Assembly (NCBI GenBank): GCA_964571595.1
Contig: CAZNCJ010000012.1
Location: 1 to 49,599 of the forward strand
Length of the DNA stretch: 49,599 nt
Source: CALCKU01 sp964571595
GTDB lineage: Bacteria > Pseudomonadota > Alphaproteobacteria > Caulobacterales > Maricaulaceae
Direction: 5' to 3'
Shown here: positions 7,286 to 16,827 of the stretch, piece by piece
How the letters are laid out: each line of letters opens with the position of its first letter
Numbering within the stretch: position 1 is the first letter of the stretch
The notes under the pieces: model-generated
What the model saw: the letters and a program-made list of their open reading frames with translations, nothing else
What the model was told of the DNA's origin: nothing
Databases searched by the model: none
Position numbers and translations under genes: made by a program

Positions 7286-9637
7286 TTAAGCGGCAGATTT
7301 TGCCGATTGGGCTTTCAAAATCTTATTGATTGTATCGGCTTTAAGGTCGTCGACACTGGCAGAAATACCCATGCTATTGGCAATTTTTACCACATCGACT
7401 TCCAGCATTTTCTGCAATGCTGATTTTGAATAGCTTTTATCAGAGGCCTTGCCACCATAAAGAAGCTCGCCAGATTTTGCCATATCCCGGAACATTTGCG
7501 GCGGGGTAAATTGCGCGCCGTGACGTTGGGCGAGCATATCCGCCGTGGCGACAAAGGCATCAAGGCCGATAGCGTCAATATAGGAAAGCGGTCCGCCCGT
7601 CCAAACCGGGAAACCCCAGCCAAATATTGCGCCCAGATCAGCAGACTGCGGATCGGGGACAACACCGTCAGCGTAACAATTCGCTGTGGGCACTAATTGC
7701 GCATACATTAATCGCTGTTTGACATCTTCAGCAGAAGGCTGCTCGTCGGCCAGAGGGTAATGATCTGTCATGCCTTTCCAGAGATCGAGACGTTTGCCGT
7801 CCTTATCATAATTGTAAAGGCCCGCCCCGAAACGACGGCCAGCACGTTTGAGTTTTGTTACCATAAGCTCGTAAAAGGCTTCTGTACCATTGGGGACATA
7901 TTTATCGCCGAGCTCTTCTTTGGTCGAGGTGAGAACGTCCAGACCGAGTTTTAAGGTCGTATCGTCCTGAACCGCGAGCGGCCCGATAGGCAGGCCGAGA
8001 TTAAGCGCGCAGTTCTCGATGAGTGGCATAGATACGCCTTCCATGATCATGCGTACCGCTTCGGCGATATAAGGCGGGAAGACCTGATTGGTAAAAAATC
8101 CGCGGACGTCTTTGACGACAATCGGGGTCTTGCGAATTTTCTTGTTATAATCAAAGGCAGCGGCCAGTGCTAAATCACCTGTGCCATCATGCGGTATTAT
8201 CTCAAGCAATGGCATACGGTCCACAGGTGAGAAGAAATGCATACCGATAAATTGATCCGGGCGCTTTGAGTTTTTGGAGAGACCACCGATTGGCAGGGTG
8301 GAGGTGTTAGAACCGAAAACGACATTTTCACGAATGACGGCCTCTGTTTTCTTAATCACATCGGCTTTGACATCCGGGCGCTCAAATACGGCTTCAATGA
8401 TAAGATCAACATCTTTGAGATCATCATAATTATCCGTAGGCTTGATACGGGCAAGGAAGGCATCTGCCTTTTCTTGGGTCATTTTTCCGCGCTTAACGCG
8501 TTTGTCCAGAATTTTCTGCGTGTAAGCTATGGCTTTTTGCGCGTCTTCCATCGTCCGGTCCAACACAACGACATCCATGCCGCCTTTCGCTGTAACATGG
8601 GTAATGCCTGATCCCATAAGGCCGGCACCTAGAACACCAACAGTTTGGATGTCTACCTTATCAATATTTTTAGGACGCCCAGCACCTTTTTCCGCGGCTT
8701 GCTTATTGACAAATAAGGTGCGGATCATGGCTTGTGAGCGCGGATCATTTTGCAAGCGTATGAAATATTTTACTTCAATGGCAAGAGCCGTATCCATCGG
8801 TATCATTGTGCCTTCATACAAGCAGGAGAAAATATATTGGACGGCCGGGAAATTACCCTTAGTCGTCTGCAAAGCCATGGCATTACCTGCCATGAAAATT
8901 TGCAAGGCTTTGGGATTGGTTGCACCTGCACCGCCGGGGACTTTAAAGCCTTTAACATCCCACGGAGCAAGGGTTTGGGGGTTATCCTTCACCCAGGCTT
9001 TGGCCGCTTCAATTGTTTTACCTGGTTCAACGACCTCATGGATCAGGCCTTGGGCTTTAGCCGTTTTCGGGTTGAGAGATTTGCCTTGCGCGCAAATCAT
9101 CGCTGCGTTTTGAATACCGATTAAGCGCGGTGTGCGTTGCGTGCCGCCCGCACCCGGTAATAGTCCGACAAGCACTTCAGGTAGGCCGAGTTTAATCTTC
9201 GGATTATCCGCGACAACGCGGTAGTGACAGGCCAGAGCCAGTTCAAGACCTCCGCCAAGTGCCAAGCCTTCAAGAGCGGCTGCAACAGGTTTGGCCTTCT
9301 TGCCTTCTTTTGCGATTTGCTTGGCCGTGTGACCGCCTGTTTCCATGCGGCGCAAGGCGCGTGTTAGGACTGAGCCAAGCTCAAATCCGGCTTTGTCCAT
9401 ACCCGGCTTTTGCTTGTCTAACATGCGTAAATCTGCACCTGCTAGAAAGGCATTTTCCTTGCCTGAACAAATAACAAGACCTTTATAGTCATCATTGGAA
9501 ATGAAGTCTTCTATGAATTTTGGAAATTCGCTCAGGAGAAGTTCGTCCCAGACATTCATAGATTGATCGGGAACATCGATCGTCATGAGGGCGATGCCGT
9601 CTTTATCGACATCAATTGTAAAAGATTTATAGCTCAT
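7286..9637 (-). CDS. fadJ: Bifunctional enoyl-CoA hydratase / 3-hydroxyacyl-CoA dehydrogenase (FadJ/FadB type)
   Basis: A 783-residue alpha subunit of the fatty-acid beta-oxidation complex. The N-terminal crotonase domain (1-190) has the oxyanion-hole segment LALGGGLELALAC and a second catalytic Glu in GLPEVLVGLLPGAGG. The dehydrogenase domain starts near residue 330 with the Rossmann motif VGVLGAGLMGSGI and carries the catalytic-His region (MHFFSPVDRMPLLEI); two C-terminal domains follow. It hydrates 2-enoyl-CoA and oxidises 3-hydroxyacyl-CoA with NAD. The thiolase gene lies 50 bases upstream on the same strand. FadB and FadJ cannot be separated with confidence; the lone alpha-thiolase arrangement leans to FadJ. 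Confidence 0.93.
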   Translation of the reverse strand: MSYKSFTIDVDKDGIALMTIDVPDQSMNVWDELLLSEFPKFIEDFISNDDYKGLVICSGKENAFLAGADLRMLDKQKPGMDKAGFELGSVLTRALRRMETGGHTAKQIAKEGKKAKPVAAALEGLALGGGLELALACHYRVVADNPKIKLGLPEVLVGLLPGAGGTQRTPRLIGIQNAAMICAQGKSLNPKTAKAQGLIHEVVEPGKTIEAAKAWVKDNPQTLAPWDVKGFKVPGGAGATNPKALQIFMAGNAMALQTTKGNFPAVQYIFSCLYEGTMIPMDTALAIEVKYFIRLQNDPRSQAMIRTLFVNKQAAEKGAGRPKNIDKVDIQTVGVLGAGLMGSGITHVTAKGGMDVVVLDRTMEDAQKAIAYTQKILDKRVKRGKMTQEKADAFLARIKPTDNYDDLKDVDLIIEAVFERPDVKADVIKKTEAVIRENVVFGSNTSTLPIGGLSKNSKRPDQFIGMHFFSPVDRMPLLEIIPHDGTGDLALAAAFDYNKKIRKTPIVVKDVRGFFTNQVFPPYIAEAVRMIMEGVSMPLIENCALNLGLPIGPLAVQDDTTLKLGLDVLTSTKEELGDKYVPNGTEAFYELMVTKLKRAGRRFGAGLYNYDKDGKRLDLWKGMTDHYPLADEQPSAEDVKQRLMYAQLVPTANCYADGVVPDPQSADLGAIFGWGFPVWTGGPLSYIDAIGLDAFVATADMLAQRHGAQFTPPQMFRDMAKSGELLYGGKASDKSYSKSALQKMLEVDVVKIANSMGISASVDDLKADTINKILKAQSAKSAA

Positions 9638-9687
9638 AATTCTATCCGTATATGCTTATATGCGTGCTCGTAATTTGCGAGAGCAAA

Positions 9688-10896
9688 TTAGACGCGTTCA
9701 ATAATCGTTGCGATGCCCATGCCCCCGCCAATACAAAGCGTGACCAATGAGGTTTCTTTATTGCTGCGTTCCAGCTCATCTACCATTGTGCCCAAAATCA
9801 TGGCACCTGTCGCGCCTAAGGGGTGGCCCATGGCGATTGCGCCGCCATTAATATTAATCTCGCTATGGTCGACATCCATGGCTTGCATGAAGCGAAGCAC
9901 AACAGAGGCAAAGGCTTCATTTAGCTCGAAAATATCAATATCGGATTTTGTCATGCCCGCGCGTTTTAGAACTTTTTGGGCTGCGAATTCCGGGCCTGTT
10001 AGCATGATTGTCGGCTCTGAGCCGATGGAGGCCATAGCGCGAATGCGAGCGCGTGGCTTAATGCCCAGCTTTTCGCCGACGTCTTTATTGCCAAAAAGCA
10101 AAGCCGCCGAGCCGTCTACAATACCGGAAGAATTACCAGCATGGTGAATATGGTTGATTTTTTCGACCTCGGGATAACGCTGCTGGGCAACATTATCAAA
10201 GCCGAAATTTTCGCCCATCATTGCAAAAGAGGGGTTGAGAGAACCCAAGGTTTGCATATTTGTATTGGGGCGTATGGTTTCGTCCTTATCAAGGACGCTG
10301 ACACCCATCACATCTTTGACGGCGACAATGGATTTATCAAACCGGCCTTCATCCCAAGCCTTTGTTGCGCGCTTGTGCGATTCTACCGCGTAAGCATCCG
10401 CGTCGTCGCGAGAGATCCCATATTTGGTGGCGATAAGATCGGCAGACACGCCTTGGGGTACGAAGTAATTATTAAATGTCACGGCTGGATCGGTCGCCAT
10501 AGCTCCGCCATCTGAACCCATGGGCACGCGAGACATGCTTTCCACACCGCCGCCAATGGCCATATCGCACTCACCAGATATAACTTTGGCCGCTGCAATG
10601 TTGGCGGCTTCCAATCCAGAACCGCAAAAGCGGTTGACTTGAATGCCAGAGGTTGATTGCGGATAACCGGCCTGTAAAATTGCCGTGCGGGTAATAACAG
10701 CCCCTTGCTCACCGACGGGTGAGACACAGCCAAAGGCGACATCTTCAACTTCTTGGCCAGAAAGCCCATTTCTATCACGGATAGATTCAAGAACCTGAGT
10801 CGCAAGCGCAGTTGGCGTAATTTCGTGCAAGCTGCCATCCTTGCGGCCCTTGCCTCGCGGGGTTCTCACCGCATCATATATATAAGCGTCCGTCAT
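9688..10896 (-). CDS. fadI: Acetyl-CoA C-acyltransferase (thiolase, beta-oxidation beta subunit)
   Basis: This thiolase of 402 residues cleaves 3-ketoacyl-CoA to acetyl-CoA and a shortened acyl-CoA. The nucleophilic cysteine is C91 in NRFCGSGLEA; the C-terminal HPLGATG histidine and the CIGGGMG cysteine complete the active site. I place the start at 10896 (MTDAYIYDAV) because AAGGAAGG lies 7 bases before it; an in-frame ATG at 10926 would add ten residues unlike the family and ignore that ribosome site. It forms an operon with the downstream fadJ-type gene, and the pair would act as a trifunctional complex. The symbol could also be fadA. Confidence 0.92.
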   Translation of the reverse strand: MTDAYIYDAVRTPRGKGRKDGSLHEITPTALATQVLESIRDRNGLSGQEVEDVAFGCVSPVGEQGAVITRTAILQAGYPQSTSGIQVNRFCGSGLEAANIAAAKVISGECDMAIGGGVESMSRVPMGSDGGAMATDPAVTFNNYFVPQGVSADLIATKYGISRDDADAYAVESHKRATKAWDEGRFDKSIVAVKDVMGVSVLDKDETIRPNTNMQTLGSLNPSFAMMGENFGFDNVAQQRYPEVEKINHIHHAGNSSGIVDGSAALLFGNKDVGEKLGIKPRARIRAMASIGSEPTIMLTGPEFAAQKVLKRAGMTKSDIDIFELNEAFASVVLRFMQAMDVDHSEININGGAIAMGHPLGATGAMILGTMVDELERSNKETSLVTLCIGGGMGIATIIERV

Positions 10897-11204
10897 GTCT
10901 GTTCCTTCCTTTAAGGCCAAACTCATTGCGAGTCTTCGGTATGGTGTTTAAGGCCTAGAATACTATAATTCGCGAGACTTTTTTTCACATTTCAGTGAAG
11001 TCATGTCAATTAACCCAATACGGGCTTGCAGAATAGAAATAAAAAACCCTATACCGTGTTATATAGAATGTTGTGCATATGCGCTTAATTGCATAGCTTG
11101 GCAAGGCTAAATAGCGCTATTAGCGAGAAAAAAGCATAAAAGGGGATGACCGAAAAGCCCGGCAAATCTAATATGAGCCAAATTCGGAGAGGAAATTGAG
11201 ACTC
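10897..11204. other. Divergent intergenic region between thiolase and OYE genes
   Basis: This 308-base, AT-rich spacer must carry the promoters of two divergent units. I see A/T tracts (around 10979-10986 and 11038-11046), a perfect 12-base palindrome AATAGCGCTATT (11110-11121) that could be a small operator, and the ribosome site of the OYE gene (GGAGAGG, 11187-11193). No convincing -35/-10 pair, small ORF or RNA stands out. Confidence 0.4.
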
Positions 11205-12302
11205 ATGGATACATCACCTTTATTTAAGCCCTTTTCACTTAAATCTCTAAACTTGCCCAATAGAATAGTTATGGCACCAATGACGCGCTCATTCTCGCCC
11301 GGTGGTGTGCCGGGGGATAATGTAGCGGATTATTATGCAAGGCGGGCTGGCGCTGATGTCGGTTTGATCTTAACGGAAGGTACGACAGTTGACCGTGACG
11401 GAGCATCATTTGATGCTAAAGTGCCGAATTTCCATGAAGCAAAGGCCTTAAAGGGGTGGGAGAAAGTCTGTAAAGATGTGCACAAGGCGGGCGGCAAGAT
11501 CGGGCCGCAAATCTGGCATGTTGGCCTGACGCGCAAAGCTGGCACAGGGCCAAACCCCGAAGCGGATTCTGATAGTCCCTCCGGTATAACCGCTACGGGT
11601 AAATCTGTCATGCCGCCGCCAAGCTCTGAGGACGTTGCTGATATGGTGGCTGCCTTTGCCAAGGCGGCTAAAAGCGCGAAGGATATCGGTTTTGATATGA
11701 TCGAACTTCACGGCGCGCATGGCTATTTGATTGACCAGTTTTTCTGGGAGGCCATGAATAAGCGCGATGACGAATATGGCGGTGGTCTGAAAGAGCGCAC
11801 TCATTTTGCCACAGAGGTCGTCAAGGCGTGTCGCAAAGCGGTCGGTGAAGATATGCCAATCTGTCTAAGGTTTTCGCAATGGAAGCAACAAGACTATACG
11901 GCGCGACTGGCCCCGACGCCCGGCGAACTCGAAACTTTTACCGGATTGCTGGCAGATGCAGGGGTCGATATTTTCCACTGTTCGCAAAGACGCTTCTGGG
12001 AAAGTGAGTTTGAAGGGTCAGACTTAAATCTCGCCGGATGGGTTAAGAAGCTCTCGGGAAAGACGACAATCTCTGTCGGGTCAGTGGGTCTAAAGGGTGA
12101 TTTTTTTGCAGCGCTTGCCGGGCAGGGCAGTGAAACGGCCTCGCTTGATGGGTTAATCGAGCGTATGGCGCGCGATGAATTTGATCTTATCGCCGTAGGA
12201 CGGGTTTTATTGCAAGACCCGCTATGGGCGCAAAAGGTTAAACAGGGCCGTCTTGATGAGCTTAAGCCTTACGACGCCAAGGCCTTAGAAACCTTATATT
12301 AA
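11205..12302 (+). CDS. NADH:flavin oxidoreductase, Old Yellow Enzyme family
   Basis: A 365-residue FMN-dependent TIM-barrel ene-reductase. It opens LFKPFSLKSLNLPNRIVMAPMTR, has the substrate-binding ELHGAHGYLIDQFFW block, the YGGGLKERTHF segment, and a C-terminal phosphate-binding VGRVLLQDP loop. Such enzymes reduce activated C=C bonds with NAD(P)H; the physiological substrate is unknown. I choose the ATG at 11205 because GGAGAGG sits 11 bases upstream; a TTG at 11196 is too close to that site. Divergent from the thiolase-fadJ operon, so a role in lipid or xenobiotic enone reduction is possible but not shown. Confidence 0.9.
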   Translation: MDTSPLFKPFSLKSLNLPNRIVMAPMTRSFSPGGVPGDNVADYYARRAGADVGLILTEGTTVDRDGASFDAKVPNFHEAKALKGWEKVCKDVHKAGGKIGPQIWHVGLTRKAGTGPNPEADSDSPSGITATGKSVMPPPSSEDVADMVAAFAKAAKSAKDIGFDMIELHGAHGYLIDQFFWEAMNKRDDEYGGGLKERTHFATEVVKACRKAVGEDMPICLRFSQWKQQDYTARLAPTPGELETFTGLLADAGVDIFHCSQRRFWESEFEGSDLNLAGWVKKLSGKTTISVGSVGLKGDFFAALAGQGSETASLDGLIERMARDEFDLIAVGRVLLQDPLWAQKVKQGRLDELKPYDAKALETLY

Positions 12303-12405
12303 GCATAATTTCCACTATATTTAGTTATTCACAAACAGAAAGCCGCAATATCTTGTCAAACTAGGCAAGTTTTATACTCTGGTGTTAGAGAATCAGGGAC
12401 GTAAA

Positions 12406-12939
12406 ATGAGCTTTGCCGATACAAGATGTATTAGACCTAATCCAAGTCTGGCTGGAATGTCCGGTGTGCGCGGAAATCCGCTTGATGTTTTTGAGCGTCT
12501 CTCAATAGCTGAGCATTATGACTTTGAGAGGGTCAATCCGACAGAGTTACATATGTGTATTCCCGGTCTCTGGTGTAATCATGATGTGTCACTCACATGG
12601 GATTTATCAGCGGAAATCATACAATTATTTCTCACCTTTGAAGGCCGGATACCGGGCGGGCGTTCAGATGATATTTGCCGTCTTATGTCTTTGCTCAATG
12701 AAAGGCTCTCTGCGGGTCATTTCGATTATTGGGAGAAGAATGCGGCGCTGGTTTACAGAAACTCTATGTCGCTGCGCGGCGGGGCCGAGCTTAAGACCGA
12801 GCAGGCGATGACGCTGCTCGCACATGCCATCGACGCGGCAGAGCGCGGATTTCCTGCCTGTCAGTATGTTGTCTGGGCGGGGAAATCCCCGGAAGAGGCC
12901 TTAACAACGGCGCTTATTGACCTTGCGGCGCAAAGCTAG
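12406..12939 (+). CDS. YbjN-domain protein
   Basis: A 177-residue protein with the YbjN (type III secretion chaperone-like) fold: a domain with LHMCIPGLWCNHDVSLTWD, then LLNERLSAGHFDYWEK, and a C-terminal helix containing FPACQYVVWAGKSPEEA. The family is frequent just upstream of proC in alphaproteobacteria; its molecular role is not settled. I choose the ATG at 12406, with AGGGA six bases upstream, over the GTG at 12382. It is separated from proC by 17 bases and is probably co-transcribed with it. Confidence 0.85.
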   Translation: MSFADTRCIRPNPSLAGMSGVRGNPLDVFERLSIAEHYDFERVNPTELHMCIPGLWCNHDVSLTWDLSAEIIQLFLTFEGRIPGGRSDDICRLMSLLNERLSAGHFDYWEKNAALVYRNSMSLRGGAELKTEQAMTLLAHAIDAAERGFPACQYVVWAGKSPEEALTTALIDLAAQS

Positions 12940-12956
12940 GGCGGCGTGGATTATTT

Positions 12957-13766
12957 ATGGCTAAGCGAACACATTTAATTGTCGGCGCGGGGCGCATGGG
13001 TGGTGCCCTGATATCCGGGTGGTTGGCAAATAAACTGCTTACGCCCTCAAAGCTTATTATCCTCGATCCGCATCCCGGCCCTCAAGCCCAAGTCGCGATT
13101 AAAAAAGGGGCGCTGCACCTCACATCACCAGACGCGCAGCTAAAAGATATAGAAACCGTTATATTGGCGATTAAGCCGCAAATGTTTGACACTCTTGGCG
13201 CGGGCTTGGCCCCTTTTATCGGTGAGAAGGCCTTAGTGATTTCTATTCTGGCTGGTACCTCTATGGAGCGTTTGCAAAACTGTTTTGACAAAGCGGCCAT
13301 TATTCGCGCTATGCCCAATACACCAGCCGCAATCGGGCAAGGCATTACGGCTTATAGTTCGGGCAAAGACGTTACAAAGGCGCAAAAAAAGCAGGCAGAA
13401 AAACTGCTAGAAGCTGCGGGGCAGGTCTATGAGGTGGAAAACGAGCATATGATAGACATTGTGACTGCCGTTTCAGGCTCTGGACCGGCTTATGTATTCC
13501 ACATGGTCGAGGCTTTAGAGGCGGCGGCGATTAAAGCCGGAATGCCAGAAGATATCGCTCCCGCCTTTGCCCGGCAGACCATTATTGGTTCTGGGGCTTT
13601 ATTGGCTGATAGTCCGGAGAGTGCAACAGAGCTTCGCCGTGCGGTGACGTCACCTAATGGTACGACCCAAGCGGCACTGGATGTGCTCATGGATGCTAAT
13701 GGATTGGCGGCTTTGATGCGCGAGACGGTTAAAGCGGCCCTCAAGCGCGCAAAGGAACTCGCTTAG
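12957..13766 (+). CDS. proC: Pyrroline-5-carboxylate reductase
   Basis: The 269-residue enzyme makes L-proline by NAD(P)H reduction of 1-pyrroline-5-carboxylate, the last step of proline synthesis, in the cytosol. The Rossmann motif is LIVGAGRMGGALISGW at the N-terminus. The conserved IIRAMPNTPAAIGQG and the signature VSGSGPAYVF with the following helix pair are intact, ending with the TSPNGTTQAAL segment near residue 240. Length is normal. It follows the YbjN-like gene with a 17-base gap and converges with the histidine-kinase gene. Confidence 0.96.
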   Translation: MAKRTHLIVGAGRMGGALISGWLANKLLTPSKLIILDPHPGPQAQVAIKKGALHLTSPDAQLKDIETVILAIKPQMFDTLGAGLAPFIGEKALVISILAGTSMERLQNCFDKAAIIRAMPNTPAAIGQGITAYSSGKDVTKAQKKQAEKLLEAAGQVYEVENEHMIDIVTAVSGSGPAYVFHMVEALEAAAIKAGMPEDIAPAFARQTIIGSGALLADSPESATELRRAVTSPNGTTQAALDVLMDANGLAALMRETVKAALKRAKELA

Positions 13767-13794
13767 CATTTGGCGATTGCAGCATTATGCTTAC

Positions 13795-15150
13795 CTAAAT
13801 GGGCAAGCGTAAAATCACTTTCAATCCCCCCATATCACTTTTATCTAGTCGTAATGTGCCGCCATGGTTTTGAAGAATATCACGCGATATAGACAATCCC
13901 AGACCCGTCCCTTTTATATTCTGGTTACGGGCCGTATCCAGGCGTTGAAAGGGGCGTAAGGCTTCGCTGTATTTGTCAGCCGGAATACCGGGGCCATTAT
14001 CTTCAATATAAATCAGATGTGTGCTGGTGTCCTGCTCAATGGTGAGTAAGATTTTTGAGGCATATTTACAGGCATTATCAATGAGGTTGGTCATAGCGCG
14101 TTTAAAAAGGGTTGTTTTAAGGCGAATATCGTCAACATTTTCGCCTAAGATCAATTCCGGGTGTGGGTCTTGATACTCGTCGACAATATCTTGAAAATAA
14201 TGTTCTACCTTAACGGATTTGAGCGGCTCATCCTCGACCCCTCGGACGAAATCAAGATAGCCATTTAGCATGTTTTCCATGTCCTTGAGGTCGCGCTTGG
14301 CTGCGAGTACATCTTCATCCTCAGTTTGCATTGCAAGATGAAGTTTCAGTCGGGTGAGCGGGGTGCGTAAGTCATGGCTTACACCCGCCAAGAATAATGT
14401 ACGTTGATCAATATAGCGCCTGATGCGTTGGCGCATTTTTAAAAAAGATTGGCCCGCCAGCCTAACTTCGGATGCGCCCGAGGGACGGAAGTCGACAATA
14501 TCCTGGCCTTTACCAAAGGCATCTGCTGCGGCGGCAAGTTCTGAAATTGGGCGGGCTTGATTACGCAGGAAAAACAGTGACACAAGTGTAAGCAAAATTG
14601 TGGCGGTGGTTAGCCAAAAGATAAATACAAATCCCGTGGGCGCGAAGATACGTTCGCGCGGGGCAATGAAACGTAAAACGCCTTCTTCGACAGCGACCCT
14701 AATATCAATATGATTAGGATAGCGCGTCGTATCAAACCAAAAAGGGGCTTCGAGGTTTTCGTCCAAGGCACGTCTTAATGTTCGGTCCAGATTAGAAAAG
14801 AAAGATGAGCGGCTTGTCGTCGGAAGCGAGTCCTCGATTTCCAAAGCAATTGAAAGCTCCATACTTGGCCGCATCATCTGATCCAAACTCTGTACATGTT
14901 CCAGATTGGGGTTTTGATGATAAAGCTCAATAGCTACAGAAATATCGGCGGCCATGCTTTGGGCGAGATTGGCCGTAACTGTCTGCCAATGGGCATTAAA
15001 GAAAATATAGGCCACGACCATTTGCATGACCATGATCGGCAAAATAATGATGAGGAGTGCGCGGCCAAACAGACTTTTGGGTAAATAATTATTCAACCGA
15101 AAATTTGTAAGGCGGGTTAGGTTTTTCTTGATATTTGGCCTAGAGGGCAT
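13795..15150 (-). CDS. Sensor histidine kinase, EnvZ-like
   Basis: The 451-residue inner-membrane kinase has transmembrane helices at about 31-52 and 173-195 flanking a periplasmic sensor of about 120 residues, then HAMP (196-247), a dimerisation domain with phospho-acceptor H259 in GVSHDLRTPLTR, and an ATPase domain with N box NLIDNACKYA, G1 DNGPGIP and G2 GTGLGLSIS. The architecture and LAGVSHDLRTPLTRL motif match the EnvZ/OmpR class. Its frame starts 11 bases inside the end of the regulator gene, so the two are translated together. The signal sensed is unknown. Confidence 0.94.
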   Translation of the reverse strand: MPSRPNIKKNLTRLTNFRLNNYLPKSLFGRALLIIILPIMVMQMVVAYIFFNAHWQTVTANLAQSMAADISVAIELYHQNPNLEHVQSLDQMMRPSMELSIALEIEDSLPTTSRSSFFSNLDRTLRRALDENLEAPFWFDTTRYPNHIDIRVAVEEGVLRFIAPRERIFAPTGFVFIFWLTTATILLTLVSLFFLRNQARPISELAAAADAFGKGQDIVDFRPSGASEVRLAGQSFLKMRQRIRRYIDQRTLFLAGVSHDLRTPLTRLKLHLAMQTEDEDVLAAKRDLKDMENMLNGYLDFVRGVEDEPLKSVKVEHYFQDIVDEYQDPHPELILGENVDDIRLKTTLFKRAMTNLIDNACKYASKILLTIEQDTSTHLIYIEDNGPGIPADKYSEALRPFQRLDTARNQNIKGTGLGLSISRDILQNHGGTLRLDKSDMGGLKVILRLPI

Positions 15151-15844
15151 CGGCCAACAATCTATAGCCCAGGCCGCGCACGGTCAGTAAAAAGGCGGGC
15201 TCAGAGGGCACGTCCTCGATTTTACGTCTGAGCCGTGTCATTTGCACATCGACGGCGCGTTCAGAGCTTGCATTGATCTTCTCGGATAAGGCGTGACGCG
15301 ATACAGGTGTCCCCGCGCGCTTAGCCAACATGGTAAGCAAGGCTTCCTCACCGCTGGTGAGTTTTACGCGTTCGCCATTTTTACTTAAAACCAGACGTTC
15401 CAAGTCATATGTCCACGGGCCGAAATCTATTTTATTGTCACGCCCTGTAACGCCGATACGCCGTAAAAGTCCATCTATGCGTAAGACCAGCTCTTCGGGT
15501 TCAAAAGGTTTCGACAAATAATCATCGGCACCGACTTTAAGGCCCTCAATTCTATTTGGAGCTTCGCCTAAAGCCGTCAGCAAAATTATTGGAATATCTT
15601 CGCGCTCTCTTAAAGACCGGGTCAGACTCAACCCGTCCTCGCCCGGCATCATCACGTCCAGTATCAGCATGTCAAAGGCGAGACTTTCCATGAGTTGGCG
15701 GGCACTACTGGCATCGCTTGCCGTAGATATACGAAAGCCTGCTTTGCCAAGATAGCGTTTTAAAAGATTGCGAATGCGATCATCATCATCAATAATAAGC
15801 AGATGTATATCGCGTCGCTCAAGTATTTGGGATTCGGTACTCAA
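15140..15844 (-). CDS. OmpR-family response regulator
   Basis: A 234-residue regulator. The receiver domain (about 12-125) has the acidic pocket DDDD near residue 20, phospho-acceptor D63 in ILDVMMPGEDG, and the conserved Lys in LSKPFEPEEL. The C-terminal winged helix (about 140-232) carries the ERAVDVQMTRLRRKIE recognition helix and the RGLGYRL wing. It would be phosphorylated by the EnvZ-like kinase encoded immediately downstream with an 11-base overlap. The promoter lies in the 99-base divergent region shared with the ilvE-type gene. The regulon cannot be read from this window. Confidence 0.95.
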   Translation of the reverse strand: MSTESQILERRDIHLLIIDDDDRIRNLLKRYLGKAGFRISTASDASSARQLMESLAFDMLILDVMMPGEDGLSLTRSLREREDIPIILLTALGEAPNRIEGLKVGADDYLSKPFEPEELVLRIDGLLRRIGVTGRDNKIDFGPWTYDLERLVLSKNGERVKLTSGEEALLTMLAKRAGTPVSRHALSEKINASSERAVDVQMTRLRRKIEDVPSEPAFLLTVRGLGYRLLADAL

Positions 15845-15943
15845 AAAATCTTGCCTTACTGCCCTAAATTGAGGTTGACTTGATAGGTTGATTTTAGAGA
15901 ATGTCGGTCATTCGTCAATGCCACAAAAGAGTAAGGTAAAACC

Positions 15944-16825
15944 ATGATAGAAAAAGCATATCATGACCGTGATGGTCATATTTGGATAGATGGTGAATTT
16001 GTTGATTGGCGAAAAGCCAATGTGCATGTTTTGACACATTCCTTACATTATGGGTCGGCAGTTTTTGAGGGCGATAGAGCTTATGAAGGCGAGATATTCC
16101 GCCTCTCTGATCATAGCCAGCGTCTGATTAATTCAGCCAATATTATGGGATTTGATATTAATTTTACGCGCGAACAAATTGATGATGCCTGTAAAGAAAC
16201 ATTGGCAAAATCCGGACTGGGCGATGCCTATATCCGCCCATTTGCGTGGCGAGGATCAGACATGATGGGGGTCGCCTCTAAAAACAACCGCATACATGTA
16301 GGTGTGGCTTGCTGGCATTGGGGCGCTTATTTTAGCGATAAAATGAAGGGTATCCGCATGATGATATCTGATTGGAAACGCCCTGCACCAGATACTATTC
16401 CGTCTAAGTCAAAAGGGGCAGGTCTTTATATGATTTGTACTTTATCAAAAGACGCAGCCATGGCCAAAGGCTATGATGATGCCCTTATGTATGACTATAA
16501 AGGACGCGTGGCCGAATGTACGGGGGCGCATGTTTTCTTTATTCGTGACGGTGAATTACACACGCCGACCAATGATATATTGCTTGACGGTATTACGCAT
16601 GACACGGTTATTAAACTCGCGCAAAAACGCGGCTATAAAGTCTATAAGCGTGATATTTATCCTTCAGAACTCGCGCATTTTTCTGAATGTTTTGTTGTGG
16701 GGACGGCGGCCGAGGTGACGCCTGTGCGCGAAATCCAAGGTATTCACTATACGCCGGGCGAGATTTGCCAGACCCTTATGACAGATTATGAAGACTTGGT
16801 GCGCGGTAAGATCAGTTTGACTTAA
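15944..16825 (+). CDS. ilvE: Branched-chain amino acid aminotransferase
   Basis: A 293-residue class IV PLP aminotransferase that interconverts Leu, Ile and Val with their 2-oxo acids. It begins with the family-typical IWIDGEFVDWRKANVHVLTHSLHYGSAVFEG pattern (residues 9-39). The PLP lysine is in SKSKGAGLYM, and the cofactor-binding VAECTGAHVFFIRDG and GTAAEVTPVR blocks are present. AAGG lies about 9 bases before the ATG. It stands alone on the + strand, with only two bases between its stop and that of the convergent pgsA. Confidence 0.93.
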   Translation: MIEKAYHDRDGHIWIDGEFVDWRKANVHVLTHSLHYGSAVFEGDRAYEGEIFRLSDHSQRLINSANIMGFDINFTREQIDDACKETLAKSGLGDAYIRPFAWRGSDMMGVASKNNRIHVGVACWHWGAYFSDKMKGIRMMISDWKRPAPDTIPSKSKGAGLYMICTLSKDAAMAKGYDDALMYDYKGRVAECTGAHVFFIRDGELHTPTNDILLDGITHDTVIKLAQKRGYKVYKRDIYPSELAHFSECFVVGTAAEVTPVREIQGIHYTPGEICQTLMTDYEDLVRGKISLT

Positions 16826-16827
16826 AA

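Noticed and set aside
8529..9113. 194-residue open frame antisense to the fadJ-type gene
   Set aside because: It lies wholly opposite a strongly conserved gene, has Cys/Arg/Pro-rich composition typical of antisense frames, and no ribosome site or domain.
9713..10147. 144-residue frame antisense to the thiolase
   Set aside because: Antisense shadow of a conserved gene; no start signal.
11110..11121. Perfect palindrome AATAGCGCTATT as an operator
   Set aside because: A single 12-base palindrome without a second copy or nearby regulator is weak evidence; mentioned only in the spacer entry.
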